Positions 51,213-59,997 of a stretch of DNA of 64,000 nt are shown one piece after another. The notes under the pieces were generated by a model. That model made no database searches and was not told where the DNA came from. It saw only the letters and a list, made by a program, of their open reading frames with translations. The position numbers were made by a program, and so were the translations under genes. Position 1 is the first letter of the stretch. Each line of letters starts with the position of its first letter. Origin of the DNA: Dehalococcoidia bacterium UBA2588 (lineage in GTDB: Bacteria > Chloroflexota > Dehalococcoidia > Lucifugimonadales > UBA3495); contig DDKW01000023.1 in assembly GCA_002339805.1 (NCBI GenBank), forward strand, positions 27,363 to 91,362, given 5' to 3'.

Positions 51213-52448
51213 ATGCCTAAAATCAGCTCACCATTAGAAGGAATTCGAGTAATAGATCTAGGACGACACCAAGCAGGTCCTCGTTGTGCACAAGTGCTAG
51301 CTAGACTCGGAGCGGAAGTGATTAAAATTGAACGACTCGGAGGAGAAGAAACCAGATATCATGCTCCTTGGGTAGAGAAGCAAAGTGCATATTGGGTTCA
51401 ATACAACAGTGGCAAAAAAAGTGTATCTATGGATTTACGAACAGAATCAGGCAAAGAAATACTCCGAGAGCTTGTTAAAGTATCAGACGTAGTTGTACAA
51501 AACTTTCGTCCTGGAACCATAGCCAAAATGGGTTTTTCTTATGACGTACTCAAAAGCCTAAACCCTAAAATAGTTATGGTTAACGTCTCGGCTTATGGTC
51601 AATTTGGACCATACACTCAACAAATCGGATTCGACCCAATAGGGCAAGTAATGTCAGGAATTGCCATGGTTACAGGTTTTGACGGTATGCCCCCGATTCG
51701 TGCAGGAGTTCCTATAATCGACAGAATCACGGCATTACACTCTGCAATTGGCACACTTGCAGCTCTCAGAGAAAGAGAAATCTCAGGCGAAGGACAAGCT
51801 ATAGACACTTGCCTAGCTGACACTGGATATAGCCTTACTGAAATTCCAATCACTGCTTACCATGGAGTAGGCACCAAGCCTAGTCGAGGAGAAGGGGACG
51901 AGAAATCCGCTCCCAGTGGTATGTACGAATGCGCAGATGGTAATTGGATCTTAATCTCTGCCGGTGACCAGCACCATTGGCCAAGAGTCTGTAAAGCTTT
52001 AGGAGAACCTACCTGGGTAGATGACGAACGATTCAATACTCGTCACAACAGAGGACTTAACGGAAAGATCGTAAATGACAAGGTAAATAGTCTCCTAGAG
52101 GATCTAGACATGAAACAAGCATTAAAGCTATTTACAGACAATGATGTCGTAGCAGCAGCAGTCAACACTATACCCATGGCAGCGGAAGACCCACACCCTT
52201 GGGAACGAAGAGCTATGGTTGAGGTTGATGATTTCTTGGCTGGTTCGATCGCTGTTTCTGGAGACTTCTGGCACTTCAGCCGAACTCCTGCAGTGATAGG
52301 AACAACTCCGAAAGTAGGAGAACATAACAAAGAAGTCATAGTCGACTTACTCAAATATTCAGAAGCTGAATACAACAGCTTCTTAGAAGAAAAATCCGTG
52401 GCTGACTGGGATTTATACGAGGAGATTCCTGGAGCCTACAGAAAATAG
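51213..52448 (+). CDS. CaiB/BaiF family CoA-transferase (type III)
   Basis: 411 residues that move CoA between carboxylic acids. The start GIRVIDLGRHQAGPRCAQVL and LGAEVIKIER are typical. The catalytic Asp is in IDTCLADTGYSLTE near residue 200, and the GSGG-like and GNWILISAGDQHHWPRVC blocks follow. AAGGAGA precedes the ATG. It lies with a cupin-like gene upstream and an intrinsic terminator downstream, so the two form a short operon. Donor and acceptor acids are unknown; many such genes in marine Chloroflexota are thought to activate organic acids. Confidence 0.92.
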   Translation: MPKISSPLEGIRVIDLGRHQAGPRCAQVLARLGAEVIKIERLGGEETRYHAPWVEKQSAYWVQYNSGKKSVSMDLRTESGKEILRELVKVSDVVVQNFRPGTIAKMGFSYDVLKSLNPKIVMVNVSAYGQFGPYTQQIGFDPIGQVMSGIAMVTGFDGMPPIRAGVPIIDRITALHSAIGTLAALREREISGEGQAIDTCLADTGYSLTEIPITAYHGVGTKPSRGEGDEKSAPSGMYECADGNWILISAGDQHHWPRVCKALGEPTWVDDERFNTRHNRGLNGKIVNDKVNSLLEDLDMKQALKLFTDNDVVAAAVNTIPMAAEDPHPWERRAMVEVDDFLAGSIAVSGDFWHFSRTPAVIGTTPKVGEHNKEVIVDLLKYSEAEYNSFLEEKSVADWDLYEEIPGAYRK

Positions 52449-52468
52449 TACAAAATGTAAGAGTAAAT

Positions 52469-52502
52469 AAAAACCCCGGACTAATCAGTCCGGGGTTTTT
52501 AT
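52469..52502. terminator. Intrinsic terminator after the CoA-transferase gene
   Basis: The core stem is CCCCGGACT (52474-52482) with AGTCCGGGG (52487-52495) and an AATC loop. It has a T-run on the plus strand and a matching A-run on the left, so it should work in both directions. It lies between the convergent CoA-transferase and DUF3500 genes. Confidence 0.9.
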
Positions 52503-52525
52503 TATATTGTTCTCAGCGCCTTAGC

Positions 52526-53521
52526 CTAGAGAACATGGTACATATACAAATGATCTCGCATGACATCACCAGCAAAATCATTACTCACATCTCTCCAAAC
52601 TGAATGAATATGGTTGGCACCATTCTGCCTGTTGTCATATTCAACGACAAAATCTCCACCATGCAGACGATAATAATGAGCCTGAGATTTATCCACAGGA
52701 CCACCCCATGCAAAATGAATTCCATCTAAGTTACTAAGTATAGTATCTAATCTGGAATCTGCGATTTCTGATCGCACTTTGCTTGTGTATTCGGTGATCA
52801 AAGCAGTCAAAATTTCTTTTTGAGTAGAATTCATTTTTGAAGCTGCTAAGCCTTGTTCTTTTGGCAATGATGCCCTTGCAGCATTAAAAGTTAATATATC
52901 CAATGGAGCTTCATCAAATATGATAGCACTCGATTGTTGTCCTTTATCTAAATCCTCTATCAAATCAAATGCTAAATCTTTAACTTTAGGCTGAAGACGC
53001 AAACCTTTATGAGGTCCCTCTTTAACTTCCGCTGGATTAGAACCAAAAAAGAATGGAGTTATTGATATAACTTTATCTTTCCAAATACTGTAGTGAATTG
53101 ACACGTGGTGCCCTTCAACACTCCATCCCCACGGCTCATCACTTGTGGGGTCTCCAAATATTCTCCAGTAATACAAGTCAGGATCCCTTCGAAAAGAACT
53201 TTGGCTCTTTCCTTGATTCTTTTCTATTTCTCCCAATATTATTTCATGTTGCATAGTCGCCTTAGCTTGAGCATTGCCTGAATCAGTTAATCCAGCTGCA
53301 AGCAATCCAAAGGCCAAATCTCTTTGGTTATCATTCATGTCTCGAAGGGCTAATCCATGCCGGTTTAACGGTGGATAATACCAAAATATTCTTTCTCCAT
53401 CCATGTATTGAAAACATGTTTTCGAACGCTGGTCACCGGTCAGTGAACTCACAAAACGGCCCGCAAAATCACTCATTTCAGCTGTAGCTGCCACATGTGT
53501 TATGTCTTGATTTACCGCCAT
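52526..53521 (-). CDS. DUF3500 family protein
   Basis: 331 residues of a family of unknown function. It starts at 53521, where AGGAGGAG stands before the ATG; in-frame codons to 53539 lie inside that ribosome site. Typical strings are SLTGDQRSKTCFQYMDGER, DNQRDLAFGLLAAGL, and the GWSVEGHHVSIHYSIW block near residue 135 with its conserved His pair; a HYYRLHGGDFVVEYDNRQN segment is near the end. There is no signal peptide here, while some family members are secreted. It is monocistronic between two terminating regions. A hydrolytic or binding role cannot be inferred. Confidence 0.87.
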   Translation of the reverse strand: MAVNQDITHVAATAEMSDFAGRFVSSLTGDQRSKTCFQYMDGERIFWYYPPLNRHGLALRDMNDNQRDLAFGLLAAGLTDSGNAQAKATMQHEIILGEIEKNQGKSQSSFRRDPDLYYWRIFGDPTSDEPWGWSVEGHHVSIHYSIWKDKVISITPFFFGSNPAEVKEGPHKGLRLQPKVKDLAFDLIEDLDKGQQSSAIIFDEAPLDILTFNAARASLPKEQGLAASKMNSTQKEILTALITEYTSKVRSEIADSRLDTILSNLDGIHFAWGGPVDKSQAHYYRLHGGDFVVEYDNRQNGANHIHSVWRDVSNDFAGDVMRDHLYMYHVL

Positions 53522-53600
53522 TGCTCTCCTCCTACGCATTATTAAGTTTGAAACCTACAATTTGTTCGAGTTTATACGTGGGTTAGTATTATGTCAATTA

Positions 53601-53609
53601 TGCTATACT
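53601..53609 (+). promoter_or_regulatory. Extended -10 promoter at the ogt start
   Basis: TGCTATACT is an extended -10 element (TG-n-TATACT). Its end lies 7 bases before the ATG at 53617, so transcription would begin at or next to the A of that ATG, giving a leaderless message. No -35 box of note is present, which is usual for extended -10 promoters. Confidence 0.45.
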
Positions 53610-53616
53610 CCGTTCG

Positions 53617-54162
53617 ATGTTAGGATCCTCAAAAATGACAAAACCCTTCAACCATGTAAAATATGACATGTACAATGTGCCCATTGGATGGATCGGAGTA
53701 ATTTCTAATAATATTGGGTTAACACACTGTCTGATAGATCCGGATATTAATCAACTAACCATTCGTATGGACGCCTTAATTAACATTAAGGACACTCCTA
53801 AACTGCATTCAGAATTCATCGAACAATCAATACAAAACTATTTTTCAGGGGATTCCAGTAGCCTAGCCCAAATTAATATTGATATACCGGAAACAAGCCC
53901 TGTGTTCTTTAAGGCAATATGGGATACATGTAAAACTATACCTTCAGGTCAAACTCGAAGCTATGCTTGGCTAGCAGAAACGTCTGGAAATAAAAAAGCT
54001 GTGCGTGCAGCTGGTCAAGCTATGAAAAATAACAAACTACCTCTTTTCATACCTTGCCACAGGGTAATCTTATCCAGTGGTAAACTAGGCAATTACACAT
54101 CCGGAGGCACCGAAATGAAACGATTCTTACTGAACTTAGAGTCTGGAGGACAATATGAGTAA
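53617..54162 (+). CDS. ogt: Methylated-DNA--[protein]-cysteine S-methyltransferase
   Basis: A 181-residue suicide DNA-repair protein that moves methyl groups from O6-methylguanine to its own cysteine. The active-site motif IPCHRVI is at about residues 145-151, preceded by the helix-turn-helix region RAAGQAMKNNKLPL; the Asn/arginine-finger region IPSGQTRSYAWLA is present. The start at 53617 fits a leaderless message; the ATG at codon 7 (53635) lacks a ribosome site. It overlaps the following unknown gene by 8 nt. Length is typical of Ogt rather than the larger Ada protein. Confidence 0.92.
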   Translation: MLGSSKMTKPFNHVKYDMYNVPIGWIGVISNNIGLTHCLIDPDINQLTIRMDALINIKDTPKLHSEFIEQSIQNYFSGDSSSLAQINIDIPETSPVFFKAIWDTCKTIPSGQTRSYAWLAETSGNKKAVRAAGQAMKNNKLPLFIPCHRVILSSGKLGNYTSGGTEMKRFLLNLESGGQYE

Positions 54163-54607
54163 AACACTAACTTTATGGTCTCATGGTTCCAATATGCAAA
54201 TAGAATATGAAAACAGAATTACATCCATCCGTCATACTGGCCCATTCGTAAGAATAGAAGGACAATCAGGTCAAAACACATGGGGCCACTTCCCAATAAA
54301 TAATCCTACCATGATTGATGGCACTGGCGTCAGCTTAACCAAAATATATGTAAGCTTCAGGACAAGAGAGTACGGGTTCGTAAATGAAATATTAATGTAT
54401 GACGGTGAACAAATCATAGTTGAAACTAATAATATATCTTTAAATGGTGATAACCTAGAATATGAACTGAACCTAGATCACCCCATTCCGATTGAAAAAG
54501 GACTGAATCTAGTCATAGGGTTTCAATTCAAACCAAATCCCCCAAATGCACGAGCAACACAGATTGAAGTGATTGGAGTTGGAATAGACCTATCAACTAA
54601 TCTTTAA
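54155..54607 (+). CDS. Hypothetical protein (DUF6623-like), 150 aa
   Basis: A beta-rich 150-residue protein with LTLWSHGSNMQIEYENRI at the N-terminus, GQNTWGHFPINNPTMIDG, and NEILMYDGEQIIVE. The order of strands resembles the DUF6623 group, but that name is offered tentatively. There is no signal peptide or catalytic motif. Its start lies inside the ogt 3' end (8-nt overlap), so it is translationally coupled to ogt. It overlaps the convergent SDR gene end by 4 nt. A role in DNA repair is not implied by the overlap alone. Confidence 0.65.
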   Translation: MSKTLTLWSHGSNMQIEYENRITSIRHTGPFVRIEGQSGQNTWGHFPINNPTMIDGTGVSLTKIYVSFRTREYGFVNEILMYDGEQIIVETNNISLNGDNLEYELNLDHPIPIEKGLNLVIGFQFKPNPPNARATQIEVIGVGIDLSTNL

Positions 54608-55347
54608 TAATTCTTTTCACCACCATTTACATGAAATGTTTGCCCACTAACATAATCTGAATATTCCGAACACAGCCAACCACACAAACTCGATATTTCT
54701 TCTACTGTACCCATTCTGCCTGCGGGGATGCCTCTGGTCCTATCATCTGGTCGGGGAGATGACTGATCATCTCTTGAAGTATCTATCATACCCGGTGAAA
54801 CACAATTGACTGTAATACCATGTGGAACGAGTTCTTTAGACAATGACCTGGTAAAGCCTATTAATCCCATTTTCGCCGCAGATACATGAGCCCATCCACT
54901 TCGGCCTTCTATAGCATTCAATCCGGCTAAATTGATCACTCTCCCCCATTTATTCTCTATCATTTTCTCTACGAACGGTTGAGTCATCAAAAAAGCTGAA
55001 TCTAAATCGGTATTAATCATCTCTTTCCAGTTATCGTAGGTCATAGTTGTAAATTCTTGTACTCGCCTTAACGAGCCATTATTTATCACTATATCGACGC
55101 TATCTACATTCGATCGAATGTCCTCCACCATACGAGACACCTCGCTTTCCGATCCTATATCTCCCATCACTACTAGGGCTTTACATCCTAATTTCCGAAT
55201 CTGATCAGCTGTCTCATTCGCAGCTTCAAAATTTTCTTTGGAATTAACAACTACATTTGCACCCATAGAAGCCAGTGTTAATGCTATAGAACGTCCTATA
55301 TTTCTACCTGAACCTGTAATCACCGCTGTTTTGTTCTTTAAATTCAT
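54604..55347 (-). CDS. SDR family oxidoreductase, Tyr-less active site
   Basis: 247 residues with the SDR cofactor motif GSGRNIGRS (12-20), NNGSL, and NCVSPGMIDTSRDD. The catalytic box that usually reads YSASK is AHVSAAKMG, so the Tyr is Val while the Lys is kept. The ATG at 55347 is preceded by GGGGAGGTAGAT; in-frame codons to 55428 cross that site. It is convergent with the unknown gene downstream of ogt (4-nt overlap) and stands alone on its strand. The reaction is unknown; a hydratase-like or binding role is possible. Confidence 0.85.
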   Translation of the reverse strand: MNLKNKTAVITGSGRNIGRSIALTLASMGANVVVNSKENFEAANETADQIRKLGCKALVVMGDIGSESEVSRMVEDIRSNVDSVDIVINNGSLRRVQEFTTMTYDNWKEMINTDLDSAFLMTQPFVEKMIENKWGRVINLAGLNAIEGRSGWAHVSAAKMGLIGFTRSLSKELVPHGITVNCVSPGMIDTSRDDQSSPRPDDRTRGIPAGRMGTVEEISSLCGWLCSEYSDYVSGQTFHVNGGEKNY

Positions 55348-55448
55348 ATATCTACCTCCCCGATCTTTCTTAACTATTACAACTTGATATTGGTAAAATA
55401 CCATCAATACACAGACACATAATAACACCTAAAGGATTACTATTAATC

Positions 55449-56246
55449 ATGTCAAACACCAACCTATTTTCATATGGAGACCAAGTTTTACTAACGGACG
55501 CTAGAGGAAGACGATATCTGGCTCAACTATCTGTCGGAGGGACTTTTCAATGCCATCTGGGGTTTATAGAGCATAAAACAATTGAATCAACACCTATTGG
55601 ATCTTGGGTGCATACTAGCAAGGACCACTTACTGTTTGCCCAATGTCCTTCGTTTGAAGATTTAGCTACACTAGTTAACAGAGCTACGCAGATCATTTAT
55701 CCTAAAGACTTGGCAATGATAATTAGCCTTGCTAACTTGCAACAAGGAAGTATTGTAATAGAAGCAGGCCTGGGGTCAGGAATCTTAACTAGCGCTATAT
55801 TACGAGCTATAGGAAAGGAAGGACACGTTACGTCCTACGAAATCAACAGAGACATTATTCCTCAAGCTGAATCTAACGTCAAAACCCTAACCAATGGTCA
55901 AACTAATTATACGATTAAGACTAGCAATGTTAATCGGTCATTATCCGGAAATGACGTAGACAGCATCATTCTAGATCTGCCAGAGCCATGGAAACTTGTA
56001 TCGAAAGCGTCAAGCATAATAAAACCAGGAGGGAGGCTCATTTCATTTTTACCCACTGTGTTGCAGGTACATAAATTAACTTCATTTCTTCATGAACACA
56101 TTTTATTCACTTCTGTGGACACCACAGAAACTCTTCAAAGGCAGTGGCACGTTACAAAAAATAGTGCTCGACCATCCCACAGAATGATTGGGCATACTGG
56201 CTTTATCACAGTAGCAACCCGTTGTCTTCCTAGACATACTGAGTAA
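55449..56246 (+). CDS. trmI: tRNA (adenine-N1)-methyltransferase
   Basis: 265 residues of the TrmI family, which makes m1A58 in the T-loop of tRNAs. The N-terminal small beta domain (about 1-75) precedes IYPKDLAMIISLANLQQG and the AdoMet motif EAGLGSGILTSAIL near residue 103. The motif IILDLPEPWK near 180 is the catalytic/substrate loop, matching DLP(D/E)PW of the family. AAAGGATTACT lies before the ATG. It is monocistronic and ends 3 nt from the convergent lipoprotein gene. Confidence 0.9.
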   Translation: MSNTNLFSYGDQVLLTDARGRRYLAQLSVGGTFQCHLGFIEHKTIESTPIGSWVHTSKDHLLFAQCPSFEDLATLVNRATQIIYPKDLAMIISLANLQQGSIVIEAGLGSGILTSAILRAIGKEGHVTSYEINRDIIPQAESNVKTLTNGQTNYTIKTSNVNRSLSGNDVDSIILDLPEPWKLVSKASSIIKPGGRLISFLPTVLQVHKLTSFLHEHILFTSVDTTETLQRQWHVTKNSARPSHRMIGHTGFITVATRCLPRHTE

Positions 56247-56249
56247 TAT

Positions 56250-57341
56250 CTATTGAGTGCAGTACTTCCAACGCCCCCCAATGCATTGGCACTTCAACCC
56301 TCCCGTAGATCCTGTGCATCCAACCACAGGAGTAGAAGTACTCGCAGCTTGAGTGGGAGTAACTGATATATATCTAATCCATGGAGTTTGAGTGGGACTC
56401 AAAGTAGCAGTAGGAATTATTCCTGCTTCATCCAAAGCCTTTTGTTTAGCTTGAGCTTCTGTGAGAAAGCTAGCTGTAATGGATTTGTCTTGTTTCATTG
56501 ACAATTTGATTACAGAATTATTCCCACTAGTACTAAATTTACTTATACTACCGGTACCTTTATCAGCAATATACAAAAATCCAAAATCATCTACGCTAAC
56601 AGCTGTAGGTTCTTGTAGTTTTATAGAATCCACGTTCGCGTCACCTATACTAGTGATATACTCTCCAACTTGGTTAAATACTTGAACCCTCTTATTGCCT
56701 GTGTCTGCTACAAAAATTCTTCCGTCCTCATCAATTGCTATATCAGTTGGGCTATTGAATTGACCTGATTTGTCGCCACTCGTTCCCCACGAAAATATGT
56801 ATGAACCACTAAAATCATACACTTGAACACGGTTTTCTTGAGTATCAACCACATATAAATTGCCTGATACGTCTACTGCCATACCTCCAGGACCACTTCT
56901 AGCATTCTCAGTCCCAGAATCGTTTGCCCATATTTCCACCAAAGTTGGAGAAAAATCTCCTTTCCATTCATCAAAAACATATCCACTTGCAGGCTGTGCT
57001 GTATATGTCCCAATTGGAATTCCTTCATCATCAAATGAGATAGAGGACTCCACTGATCCTGAACCAGGAGGATCTACGTTTACTCCTATTTGGCCTGTTT
57101 TTTTAACTACTTCAGTTGGTTCTGTTTCTGACTGTTGGTTTGTTTTGGCCTGTGGCTCTGATTGAGCATCCAATTCTTTCTGTAGTATTTGCAGTTTTGC
57201 CGCAATTGTTGCGTCAATATCCATTACTGGCTCAGAAACAACCGCCTTAACATCTGTTGTATCTTCAGGAATCGAAGCGCACGCAATAGTCAATATACTC
57301 GCTCCGATCGATACCAATATTATGTTCAAAAATTTTCTCAT
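56250..57341 (-). CDS. Lipoprotein with NHL propeller inserted in an InlB-type B-repeat
   Basis: 363 residues, exported and lipid-anchored (lipobox TIAC, C21). Residues 45-60 are probably coiled coil. A bacterial B-repeat starts at 83 (GQIGVNVDPPGSGSV) and runs to WKGDFSPT at 126-133, but its last strand (IKLSMKQDKSITASF) comes only at 278-292. Between lie about 135 residues of NHL repeats (GGMAVDVSGNLYVVDTQEN, PTDIAIDEDGRIFVADTGN, PTAVSVDDFGFLYIADKG). This is a domain inserted in a domain. A Thr/Pro tail ends in four cysteines. The start at 57341 gives a normal signal peptide. Function is unknown; surface binding is likely. Confidence 0.85.
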   Translation of the reverse strand: MRKFLNIILVSIGASILTIACASIPEDTTDVKAVVSEPVMDIDATIAAKLQILQKELDAQSEPQAKTNQQSETEPTEVVKKTGQIGVNVDPPGSGSVESSISFDDEGIPIGTYTAQPASGYVFDEWKGDFSPTLVEIWANDSGTENARSGPGGMAVDVSGNLYVVDTQENRVQVYDFSGSYIFSWGTSGDKSGQFNSPTDIAIDEDGRIFVADTGNKRVQVFNQVGEYITSIGDANVDSIKLQEPTAVSVDDFGFLYIADKGTGSISKFSTSGNNSVIKLSMKQDKSITASFLTEAQAKQKALDEAGIIPTATLSPTQTPWIRYISVTPTQAASTSTPVVGCTGSTGGLKCQCIGGRWKYCTQ

Positions 57342-57377
57342 TTCAAATACTACTTTTTCCCACAAGTTCCATTATTT

Positions 57378-58502
57378 TTATTTAGCGTCCGGATCATAAG
57401 CGCTAAGAGTTATGAAATTATTTCCAGAAGCGTTAGTAGTAACGCTAGCAAACTCATTATCTGCTCCCCAAACTTTGTCAACGCCATCCCATTCAAATTT
57501 CATGCGGTTCCAGAAACCCCATGAATCAAAATTCTTTGAAGCGGTTAATTCTATAGTCGCTCCGGCTCCAAAATCTCCGTTCACGGGAGAGACATTAGCT
57601 TTAACATCCCAATAAGTATCATCTGATACATAGAAATTTGAATTCATAGGATAATCATTAATTATAATGCGATTGGCCATATTTGGTTTATTATATTCAT
57701 CGGATGATTGCGCTGTGATATCTAACAAACCAGGGAACCCCCGGCCTAAACTCTTCCAAGAGACTTCGCGAGCGTAACAATTATCGATTTTGAAATATAT
57801 AGATCTCCACATTTGTTTGTTATGAGACTTCTCATCTCCAAACGTATACAAACTAATCTCATATCTCCCATTAGAATCGACCGTAGTCTGCCCTGCCAAA
57901 TATCCGTCGGGATATTCGATCGTGGGCATAAACGGAGGATCATAATAAGCCGTTATTAAAGTCCCTTCTTCAGCGGAAATTCCGTCAACTTTCACGCTAC
58001 CCTGTTTCCTCAATGGATTATCCACAAAGACCGAAATACTATCATCACCAGCTACTGCAAATAATAAATCTCCTGTATCCGGTCGTGGCAGGCAACCAGG
58101 TTCTTCCACAAACAAATCTTTTGGTGAAATTGTTGGTGCCGGAGTATATGTAGGGTACGGAGTGTATGTAGGGTATGGAGTGTATGTAGGATATGGCGGA
58201 GCTGTCGGCAATGTAATTTCTTTCACTGTCTCAACCATTTTTATTACTTCAACAGGAACTTCCTGAATAATAATTTCTGGAGATGACGTTGTAGCTGCAG
58301 ATGCTGATTCTGGTTGAGTGCCACTTGGAGATACTTCTAGCTTACTCACCCCTTCCATGAATGCATTCACTGAAGCATCCAAAGTAGCATTAATGTCCGG
58401 AGTGGCGGAAGTGCTATTCTCTGATTGGTTAATTGATGGAACGCACCCAGCAAAAATAGTGAATATAACTAACAATAATAAAGAGTGACTTCTGTACCCC
58501 AT
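57378..58502 (-). CDS. Large lipoprotein with YPTYTP repeats
   Basis: 374 residues. The signal peptide ends at lipobox FAGC, and a Ser/Thr-rich stretch is followed by a valine-rich helix (QEVPVEVIKMVETVKEI), then three tandem YPTYTP units encoded by 18-bp repeats, and a long beta-rich globular domain (about residues 140-374). I do not recognise the globular domain. The start at 58502 is chosen to give a normal signal peptide; eight codons upstream are in frame. It lies 36 nt before the NHL lipoprotein, so the two surface proteins are probably co-expressed. The repeats make a rigid surface stalk plausible. Confidence 0.8.
   Translation of the reverse strand: MGYRSHSLLLLVIFTIFAGCVPSINQSENSTSATPDINATLDASVNAFMEGVSKLEVSPSGTQPESASAATTSSPEIIIQEVPVEVIKMVETVKEITLPTAPPYPTYTPYPTYTPYPTYTPAPTISPKDLFVEEPGCLPRPDTGDLLFAVAGDDSISVFVDNPLRKQGSVKVDGISAEEGTLITAYYDPPFMPTIEYPDGYLAGQTTVDSNGRYEISLYTFGDEKSHNKQMWRSIYFKIDNCYAREVSWKSLGRGFPGLLDITAQSSDEYNKPNMANRIIINDYPMNSNFYVSDDTYWDVKANVSPVNGDFGAGATIELTASKNFDSWGFWNRMKFEWDGVDKVWGADNEFASVTTNASGNNFITLSAYDPDAK
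58141..58194 (-). repeat. 18-bp tandem repeat, three units (codes YPTYTP)
   Basis: Three 18-base units start at 58141, 58159 and 58177 and differ by one to three bases. They encode YPTYTP three times in the lipoprotein above. Nearly identical units suggest recent copy-number change by slipped-strand replication, which would lengthen or shorten the linker. Confidence 0.85.
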
Positions 58503-58630
58503 CCCCGATCCTCTACACAATAGCAAAAATCCTTATTTCTCATTATACTATCCTCAAGCTATGAGGTTTCAATAACTTATGAGCCCTAATTTATCCAGTA
58601 AAATTAAATTTATGAGGTATCAATACCAAA

Positions 58631-59992
58631 ATGAGCATATCTACCGAAATCAGCAACTTCATCAACCAAGCTACTCTGGACGATTTTTCTAACGAATCCA
58701 TAGAGACTGCTAAAATCGCAATCTTGGACTGCTTGGCATGTCTTATGGCAGGATCCACAGAACCTATTGCTGAGCTGTTAAGTGACTATGCTCTAAACAA
58801 TGGAGGAAACCCTCATTCGACTGTCCTAGCAAAAAACTTCAAAACCACTTCAGAAGAAGCTGCATTGATAAATGGAGCTATGGCACATGCTCTAGACTAC
58901 GATGATGTGACTGAAGGCATTAAATGCCATCCTAGCGTCTTTTTAGTACCAGTCGCTTTAGCCTTAGGAGAATACTCTTGTGCATCTGGAGCAGATGTCT
59001 TGTTGGCTTACTTAGTGGGTTTCGAAACAGCATGTAGCATAGGAGCAGGCCTAAGTGAATCTTATTTTGACGATTTAGGGTGGCACCCAACGGGGCCGCT
59101 GGGTGCTCTCGGAGCATCTGCTACAGCTTCAAATATACTTAAATTGACTACTGATCAAGCTGCAATCGCTCTGGCATTAGCCGCCTCTCAAGCATCTGGT
59201 TTGCGTCAAAATTTCGGAACCATGACTAAACCTTTTCATCCTGGACTAGCATGCAAAAATGGTGTCGTCTCTGCAAAATTGGCATCAGCAGGATTCACAG
59301 CAGACGAAGACATTTTCGAAGGTAGATTCGGCTTTCTCCGAGCGTTTTCCGGAGGACAAAATTATTCCCCCAACAAGATTTTAGAATCATTGAAAGAAAC
59401 AAGTCATATGATGGAATCTGGCATTGAGATAAAAAAATATCCCTGCTGTGGAAGTTCGCACTTATCATTAGATGCAATATTCAAAATCATCGAAACTCAA
59501 AACTTGGATATAAATGACATATCTAGCATAACTTCCTGGGTAGATTTTGATCCCCCACGTTCTCTTGTGCATTACAACCCTTCAAGCGCACTTGAAGGTA
59601 AATTCAGTATGCAATATCTACTTTCTGCCGCGCTAGTAGACCACCAAATAGGTCTGGATAGTTTCTCTGAAGAAAAAATAGCACGGCCGGAAATTCAAGA
59701 ATTGATGAGAAAAGTAATTATGACTAGGCATCAAGGTAACGAAGGCAAACAATCTTGGATGGAAGGGTTCCATAAAGTAGATATAGAGCTAAATAACGGA
59801 AAAACTATCTCAAATACAGCCGAACGACATTATTCTGGTGCTTTGCGGGGAGCCACCAAAGAGCAGGTCATATCTAAATTCGATGACTGCGCGTCCACCA
59901 TCTGCGATAAAGAAACTGCGCAGCAAATCCGAGATATGATCCTGAATCTCCAAAATTTAAAAGATATAAATCAGCTAATTAAGTTATTTTAA
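58631..59992 (+). CDS. MmgE/PrpD family protein
   Basis: 453 residues of the 2-methylcitrate dehydratase/aconitate decarboxylase fold. Family strings are LDCLACLMAGSTEPI, the active-site AHALDYDDVTEG near residue 90, LGWHPTGPLGALGASATAS-like GWHPTGPLGALGASATASN, and KPFHPGLACKNGVVSAKLA near 205. The HALDYDD box is intact. In marine heterotrophs such genes often serve unknown dicarboxylate or tricarboxylate degradation, as no prpB or prpC sits here. Citrate synthase is found 2.7 kb away on the other strand. It is monocistronic and its start lacks a strong ribosome site. Confidence 0.9.
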   Translation: MSISTEISNFINQATLDDFSNESIETAKIAILDCLACLMAGSTEPIAELLSDYALNNGGNPHSTVLAKNFKTTSEEAALINGAMAHALDYDDVTEGIKCHPSVFLVPVALALGEYSCASGADVLLAYLVGFETACSIGAGLSESYFDDLGWHPTGPLGALGASATASNILKLTTDQAAIALALAASQASGLRQNFGTMTKPFHPGLACKNGVVSAKLASAGFTADEDIFEGRFGFLRAFSGGQNYSPNKILESLKETSHMMESGIEIKKYPCCGSSHLSLDAIFKIIETQNLDINDISSITSWVDFDPPRSLVHYNPSSALEGKFSMQYLLSAALVDHQIGLDSFSEEKIARPEIQELMRKVIMTRHQGNEGKQSWMEGFHKVDIELNNGKTISNTAERHYSGALRGATKEQVISKFDDCASTICDKETAQQIRDMILNLQNLKDINQLIKLF

Positions 59993-59997
59993 TTAGC

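Noticed and set aside
58141-58194. CRISPR-like tandem repeat
   Set aside because: The units are contiguous 18-mers without spacers and are coding (YPTYTP), so this is a coding minisatellite.
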